A DNA stretch of 9,549 nucleotides from an uncultured Collinsella sp. (GTDB taxonomy: Bacteria; Actinomycetota; Coriobacteriia; Coriobacteriales; Coriobacteriaceae): contig CABRZY010000061.1 in assembly GCA_902475475.1 (NCBI GenBank), positions 1 through 9,549 on the forward strand, written 5' to 3'. Both the position numbers and the translations under genes were made by a program. Positions 5,975-9,549 of the stretch are shown here, one piece after another. The notes below the pieces were generated by a model. That model was given only the letters and a program-made list of their open reading frames with translations, did no database searches and was not told where the DNA came from. Every line of letters starts with the position of its first letter. Position 1 is the stretch's first letter.

Positions 5975-7411
5975 TTAGGCCTCCTCGCCGGTCGCGCCAG
6001 CGCCATCCGCGCCCGCAGCCGCCAGGTCCACACCCTCGGCGACCGTCGCGGTCGCATCGCCCGGCCAGGCGACCTTGGTCAGGTCGGCCGCGGCCAGAGA
6101 CTCGACGCTCACGGCATCCTCGCCCTGCTCCAGCACACGGCGACGCAGGGCGGCGGATAGCGCATGCGCCCACAGGCCCTCGGCCTCGGCCAGACGCTGT
6201 GTGGCAGGAGCGTCGGAGAGCAGGCCCTCGGGCGTATAGCAAATGACGCTCGAGCACTTAACGAACTCTTCGACCGAAAGCGGGTTGGAGAACATGGCCG
6301 TGCCGCCGGTTGGCAGCGTGTGGTTGGGACCGGCAACATAATCGCCGAGCGGCTCGGAGCTCCAAGCGCCCACAAAGATGGCGCCGGCGTTGCGAATGCC
6401 GCCGAGCAGGCCCATCGCGTCCTTGCAGTGCAGCTCCAAGTGCTCGGGCGCCACGGTATTCACCGCCTCGACGGCGGCAGCCATGTCGGCGGCCACCACG
6501 ATGGTGCCCTCATTGTCGAGCGAAGCACGCGTGATCTCGGCACGCGGCGACTGCGCCACCAGGATATCGATGCCTGCCTCGACCTCGCGCGCAAACTGCT
6601 CGTCGCAGGTCACCAGATAGCAGGCTGCCAGCGGATCGTGCTCGGCCTGGGCCATCAGGTCGGCCGCGACCACCATGGGCTTGGCCGTGGCATCGGCCAG
6701 TACGCAGACCTCGGAGGGGCCAGCGACCATGTCGATTCCCACGTCGCCCGAGACAATCTGCTTGGCAGCGGCAACAAAAGCGTTGCCCGGACCGGTGATT
6801 TTGTCGACGCGCGGAATGGTCTCGGTACCGTACGCCAGCGCGGCCACGGCCTGAGCGCCGCCCACCATATAGATCTCATCCACGCCGCCGAGCTTTGCCG
6901 CGGCGAGTGTATAGGGGCTGATCAGGCCATCTTTCTGCGGCGGCGTCACCATAACCACGCGATTGACGCCGGCAACCTTGGCGGGAATGGCATTCATGAG
7001 CACCGTGGAGGGATACTGCGCGCGACCGCCCGGCACGTAGATGCCGGCCGCCGCGAGCGGGGTCACCTTAACGCCGAGCATCGTGCCGTCCGGGCGCGTG
7101 GTAAACCAGCTCTGCTCGACCTCGCGCTGGTGGAATTCGCGAATCTGGCGTGCAGCCTTTTCGAGCGCCGCGACAAAAGCGGGATCGAGGCCTTCGAGCG
7201 CGGCATCGATCTGCTCCTGCGGCAAGCGGAAGCTCTGCAGCTCGACACCGTCAAAACGCTGGCAGTAATCGCGCACCGCGGCATCGCCGTTGGCACGCAC
7301 GTTGGCCACGATATCGCGGGCGGCGTCGACGATGTTTTGCGGCAGCACGCCCTTGCGGTTGAGCTGGTTGGTAACGAGGCGCTCACCGGGAGCAAGCTTG
7401 ATGGTCTTCAT
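5975..7411 (-). CDS. hisD: histidinol dehydrogenase
   Basis: HisD oxidises L-histidinol to L-histidine in two NAD-dependent steps and is a zinc enzyme. At 478 residues it is about 45 longer than typical family members. Zinc ligands expected for the family are present: Q255 and H258 in QAEHDP, D357 in GDYVAGPNHT and H416 in EGLWAHA. The catalytic pair E323-H324 lies in APEHLEL. Substrate and NAD loops include YVPGGR (125-130), GGAQAVAALAYG (184-195) and ITGPGN (205-210). The extra length is a C-terminal Ala/Gly/Asp-rich tail from about residue 434, whose last codons also carry the hisC ribosome site. The start ATG at 7411 has a moderate site, AGGGGA, seven bases upstream. A 105-base gap separates it from hisZG. 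Confidence 0.97.
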   Translation of the reverse strand: MKTIKLAPGERLVTNQLNRKGVLPQNIVDAARDIVANVRANGDAAVRDYCQRFDGVELQSFRLPQEQIDAALEGLDPAFVAALEKAARQIREFHQREVEQSWFTTRPDGTMLGVKVTPLAAAGIYVPGGRAQYPSTVLMNAIPAKVAGVNRVVMVTPPQKDGLISPYTLAAAKLGGVDEIYMVGGAQAVAALAYGTETIPRVDKITGPGNAFVAAAKQIVSGDVGIDMVAGPSEVCVLADATAKPMVVAADLMAQAEHDPLAACYLVTCDEQFAREVEAGIDILVAQSPRAEITRASLDNEGTIVVAADMAAAVEAVNTVAPEHLELHCKDAMGLLGGIRNAGAIFVGAWSSEPLGDYVAGPNHTLPTGGTAMFSNPLSVEEFVKCSSVICYTPEGLLSDAPATQRLAEAEGLWAHALSAALRRRVLEQGEDAVSVESLAAADLTKVAWPGDATATVAEGVDLAAAGADGAGATGEEA

Positions 7412-7444
7412 ATCGGTATCCCCTATCGGTCGAGGTTGTGTTCG

Positions 7445-7487
7445 AAAAACGAGAGGCCGGGCGGCGGCGCCAATCGGCCCGCAGCCC
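7445..7487 (-). terminator. hairpin plus T-run in the hisZG-hisD gap, possible attenuator
   Basis: In the minus-strand transcript, bases 7487 down to 7459 can form a GC-rich stem: GGGC, one mismatch, GCGG and GCC, closed by a GATT loop. Nine bases later come five T residues (7449-7445). An alternative shorter stem, GGCCG with CGGCC, would end four bases before the T-run. The distance from the main stem is longer than in a standard terminator, so strength is doubtful. It may give partial termination or mark processing between the first gene and the rest of the operon. No reading frame with a plausible ribosome site is seen in this gap. Confidence 0.35.
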
Positions 7488-7516
7488 AGACGTTGGGACG
7501 CCCGTGCGTGCTCGCG

Positions 7517-9232
7517 CTATTGTGCCGAGCCCGCAACGGGCTCAAAATGCTTGTCCTTCACGGCCGCGGCCAGACGATCTGCCAGATTGCGTACGCGCGA
7601 ATCCAGGCGCGCGGCACCTGGATTGACGAAGAAACGGGCCGTGCAGTCCATGATGCGACCGGTAATGACCAGGTCGTTGTCGCGTAGCGTGGCACCCGTG
7701 GCGGTAATGTCCACGATGCGATCGGTCATGCCGACGATGGGGCCCAGCTCGATGTTGCCGTGCAGCGAAACGATGTCGGCGTTCACGCCTCGCTCGGCAT
7801 ACCAGGCACTCGCAATGCGCGGGTACTTGGTGGCCACGCGAAGCGAACCGCGGCGGGCATAGTTGCGCTCGGCCTGGCCGGCGCGCCACGCGGGCTCCGC
7901 CTCGATAAAGGTGCACAGGCCATAGCCCAGGTCGACCAGCTGCAGCAGGTTGAGGTCTGCCTCGATGAGCGAGTCCCAGCCGCAGATGCCGCAATCGGCA
8001 CCGCCGCAACCCACAAAGGCAGGCGCATCGCTGGGACGCACGATGACAAACTCGATATCGCCGACCGCGCCCTCGCCGACACGCGTGTCGCGGCCGCGCA
8101 CGATCAGGTGACGGCCGGGGTCACGCAGCTCGGAGACGTCTAAGCCCGTTGCCTCGAGCACGTCAAGGGTGTCGGCCTTAAGCGAGCCCTTGGGCACGGC
8201 GATACGCAGCGGACCCTCGGCGCCACGGTCCGCGGCGTGATCGCCGTCGGAAGCGGCATCCTCGGCCGAGGTGCGCGCGGCCTCCAGGCGCTCGAGCGAA
8301 AAGGCGAAGCCCGCCGCCGGCACCTCGATACCGTCGCCAAATGCGCCGGTAAAGATGGAGTCATAGCGTCCGCCCGAACCGACCGGATCGGGCAGTCCGC
8401 CGGCATAAGCCTTAAAGACCAGGCCCGTGTAGTAATCGAAAGAGTTCATGATAGAGAAGTCAAACGACAGCACCTGGGCGTCCTCGGGTGCCAGGCCCTC
8501 GACCAGGGCACGCAGCTCGCGCGTCAGCGGCGCGACGATACCGGCAGCCTCCAGCAGCGCGTCCACGCGGTCGAGCACCTCGGCACCGCCGTGCAGACGC
8601 GGCAGCTCGCTAATGGCGGCCTTGACGGCATCGGACTCGGTGCTTGCCGCCACGCGGGCATCGAGGCCCACAAAGTCGTTGGCGTGCACGCAGCGCAGGG
8701 CCTCAGAGGCCAGCTCGCGATCCTCGCACGCCGCGAGCAGTTCCTTAAACGGACGCACGCTACCCGCGATAATGCGCGCATCGGGCAGTGCCAGCTTACG
8801 CACGGCCTCGGCCACGAGCGAGACGATTTCGACATCGCCCGCGGTATCGCCCGCACCGATAAGCTCAAAGCCCAGCTGTGTAAACTGACGCGAGCCACCG
8901 GCATTGCGCTGGCACTCGCGAACCACCGGCGCCTCGTAGCGAAGGCGTAGGGGCAGGTCGGCCGCGCGCATGCGGGTCGAAACCAGACGCACGATCGGCA
9001 ATGTGTTGTCGGGACGGACCACCAGCAGGCGGCCATCATCGTCAAAGAGCTTAAACGGCGTGTCCGCAATGCGGCCGCCCTCCTCGAGCGAACCCTTGTC
9101 CTCGAGCAGTGGCGTCTCGACCGGAAGGTAATGATGCTCCCTAAAGCAGCCCTTCACCGTCAGCGCAATCTCCTCGCGCGCCTGAGCCTCCTCGGGCAAT
9201 ATGTCCCGGAATCCCCACGGTGTGGCCGTCAT
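7517..9232 (-). CDS. hisG: fused HisZ-HisG: ATP phosphoribosyltransferase with its regulatory subunit
   Basis: This 571-residue protein joins the two components of the short-form ATP phosphoribosyltransferase, which makes phosphoribosyl-ATP from ATP and PRPP, the committed and feedback-controlled step. Residues 1 to about 318 are HisZ, a histidyl-tRNA synthetase paralogue: GFRDILPEEA near the start, RYEAPVVRECQ (98-108) as motif 2, GGRYDSI (287-293) and GFAFSLERL (308-316) as motif 3. An acidic Ala-rich linker covers about 319-341. Residues 342-571 are a short-form HisG, lacking the C-terminal regulatory domain of the long form: LRIAVPKGSL at its start, the DxGxxGxD-type segment near 408-420, KYPRIASAWYAERGV, LHGNIELGPIVGMTDRIVDI and the PRPP-binding loop TATGATLRDN at 510-519. 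The frame is continuous with no internal stop, so the fusion is encoded in the sequence as given. The ATG at 9232 is eight bases after AGGAGG (9241-9246). It is the first gene of the operon. C409, C414 and C417 form an unusual cluster in the HisG half. Confidence 0.95.
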   Translation of the reverse strand: MTATPWGFRDILPEEAQAREEIALTVKGCFREHHYLPVETPLLEDKGSLEEGGRIADTPFKLFDDDGRLLVVRPDNTLPIVRLVSTRMRAADLPLRLRYEAPVVRECQRNAGGSRQFTQLGFELIGAGDTAGDVEIVSLVAEAVRKLALPDARIIAGSVRPFKELLAACEDRELASEALRCVHANDFVGLDARVAASTESDAVKAAISELPRLHGGAEVLDRVDALLEAAGIVAPLTRELRALVEGLAPEDAQVLSFDFSIMNSFDYYTGLVFKAYAGGLPDPVGSGGRYDSIFTGAFGDGIEVPAAGFAFSLERLEAARTSAEDAASDGDHAADRGAEGPLRIAVPKGSLKADTLDVLEATGLDVSELRDPGRHLIVRGRDTRVGEGAVGDIEFVIVRPSDAPAFVGCGGADCGICGWDSLIEADLNLLQLVDLGYGLCTFIEAEPAWRAGQAERNYARRGSLRVATKYPRIASAWYAERGVNADIVSLHGNIELGPIVGMTDRIVDITATGATLRDNDLVITGRIMDCTARFFVNPGAARLDSRVRNLADRLAAAVKDKHFEPVAGSAQ

Positions 9233-9240
9233 CTGGTGAG

Positions 9241-9246
9241 CCTCCT
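9241..9246 (-). promoter_or_regulatory. ribosome binding site of hisZG
   Basis: AGGAGG on the minus strand lies eight bases before the ATG at 9232. The bases between site and start (GGCTCAC, 9236-9242) are complementary to GTGAGCC at 9346-9352 in the leader, so the site could be partly masked in the folded leader. This pairing is only seven bases long and may be chance. Confidence 0.8.
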
Positions 9247-9267
9247 CATGCTGTGTTTCATATAGAG

Positions 9268-9299
9268 CAGAAGACCGGCATAGCTCCGCCGGTCTTCTG
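9268..9299. other. 12-bp perfect hairpin in the his operon leader
   Basis: CAGAAGACCGGC at 9268-9279 and GCCGGTCTTCTG at 9288-9299 are perfect inverted repeats around an 8-base loop. The hairpin ends 35 bases upstream of the hisZG start. No T-run follows in either direction, so it does not look like an ordinary terminator. In the minus-strand transcript it would sit just upstream of the ribosome site and could control translation or RNA stability of the first operon gene. Confidence 0.75.
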
Positions 9300-9408
9300 G
9301 GTACTTTAGCATACTAGAGTGTTTGCGGGGAGAATCGTCCTCCTCGGCTCACACCGTATTCATTTGGAAACATAGGGCAAGCGGTTAGCAGCAGTCTCTT
9401 GTCACAAC
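9300..9408 (-). promoter_or_regulatory. presumed his operon promoter region
   Basis: This stretch between the neighbouring gene's terminator and the leader hairpin must hold any dedicated promoter for the operon. I see no convincing pair of -35 and -10 hexamers. The best minus-strand candidates are weak: TTGCCC followed 16 bases later by TACGGT, or TATGCT near 9313 without a good -35. A GAGGAGG at 9339-9345 resembles a ribosome site but no ATG, GTG or TTG follows at a usable distance. No T-box consensus or operator palindrome is recognised. Confidence 0.3.
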
Positions 9409-9410
9409 GC

Positions 9411-9443
9411 AAAAAGGGCGCCCGCGCAATTGCGGACGCCCTT
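9411..9443 (-). terminator. rho-independent terminator of the upstream gene
   Basis: Bases 9414-9420 (AAGGGCG) pair with 9437-9443, and after one mismatch CCGC at 9422-9425 pairs with GCGG at 9432-9435, leaving a 6-base loop. On the minus strand the GC-rich stem is followed directly by a run of T (9415-9411). It lies about 50 bases after the stop codon of the partial gene at the right edge and should isolate that gene from the his operon. Confidence 0.82.
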
Positions 9444-9494
9444 GTGCAGGATCGAGATATCAACCAGCCAAGATATCGGACCCGTGACCAGCTC

Positions 9495-9549
9495 TTAGTA
9501 GTCGAACTGGTGGTAGTAGCGGCGGTACTTGAGGTTGTGCTTGGTGACC
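9495..9549 (-). CDS. 3' end of an unidentified protein-coding gene
   Basis: In one minus-strand frame the last 17 codons before a TAA stop (9497-9495) read VTKHNLKYRRYYHQFDY. The intrinsic terminator about 50 bases downstream supports a real gene end in this direction. The tail is basic and rich in aromatic residues, but 17 residues are too few to assign a family. The other two minus frames were not supported by any feature. The gene continues beyond the window. Confidence 0.6.
   Translation of the reverse strand, partial: VTKHNLKYRRYYHQFDY

Noticed and set aside
5974..6057. 28-residue N-terminal extension of hisC
   Set aside because: Arg-rich, overlaps hisD coding, and a strong ribosome site sits immediately before the ATG at 5973.
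3305..6246. Further long plus-strand frames (3305-4375, 4117-5202, 5314-6246)
   Set aside because: All lie opposite hisH, hisB and hisC, which have intact motifs. The translations lack domain features.
6164..7687. 507-codon open frame on the plus strand, antisense to hisD and the end of hisZG
   Set aside because: Shadow of hisD. Its composition is compositionally biased and it crosses a gene boundary of the real operon. No family motif and no ribosome site support it.
9314..9373. 19-codon ORF on the minus strand in the leader as a His leader peptide
   Set aside because: It contains no histidine codon and no ribosome site precedes its ATG.
9233..9410. T-box riboswitch for the his operon
   Set aside because: No AGGGTGGNACCGCG-like T-box sequence or specifier-loop arrangement was seen in the leader.
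1..9549. CRISPR array, tRNA or rRNA genes, transposase, phage or toxin-antitoxin genes
   Set aside because: No regularly spaced repeats, no cloverleaf with a CCA-type end, and no such protein motifs were found. The window is almost entirely histidine genes.

Overview
This window holds a histidine biosynthesis gene cluster from a GC-rich bacterium. Nine genes lie head to tail on the minus strand. In transcription order they are hisZ-hisG (one fused gene), hisD, hisC, hisB, hisH, hisA, hisF, hisI and hisE. A tenth gene, a PHP-family histidinol-phosphate phosphatase, lies at the left end on the plus strand and converges on hisE. Together these cover every step from PRPP + ATP to histidine. The GC-rich coding, the strong GGAGG-type ribosome sites, the fused HisZ-HisG and the IGPD-only HisB paired with a PHP phosphatase fit an actinobacterium of the Coriobacteriia, perhaps Collinsella. 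That placement is an inference from style and was not tested by a database search.

Layout: 1-76 is the upstream region of the phosphatase gene (77-988, +). 989-1108 is the convergent gap, almost filled by a 69-base inverted repeat. 1109-9232 is the his operon on the minus strand. Most junctions are tight: hisD/hisC are 1 base apart, hisC/hisB 0, hisH/hisA overlap by 4 (ATGA) and hisA/hisF are 3 apart. Three gaps stand out because each holds a palindrome: hisZG-hisD (105 bases), hisB-hisH (80 bases) and hisF-hisI (about 160 bases). 9233-9494 holds the operon leader with a 12-bp hairpin, a rho-independent terminator of the neighbouring gene, and spacer. 9495-9549 is the 3' end of an unidentified minus-strand gene.

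How the genes work together: HisZG starts the pathway (ATP phosphoribosylation). HisE and HisI hydrolyse and open the ring, and HisA isomerises. HisH feeds ammonia to HisF, which makes IGP and AICAR. HisB dehydrates, HisC transaminates, the PHP enzyme dephosphorylates and HisD oxidises histidinol to histidine. No regulator gene, T-box or His-rich leader peptide was found.

The most notable points are the HisZ-HisG fusion with a Cys cluster in its HisG half, and several unrelated intergenic palindromes inside and beside an otherwise compact operon. These look like extragenic palindromic repeats or RNA processing/attenuation elements. I did not find a clearly new multi-gene system.
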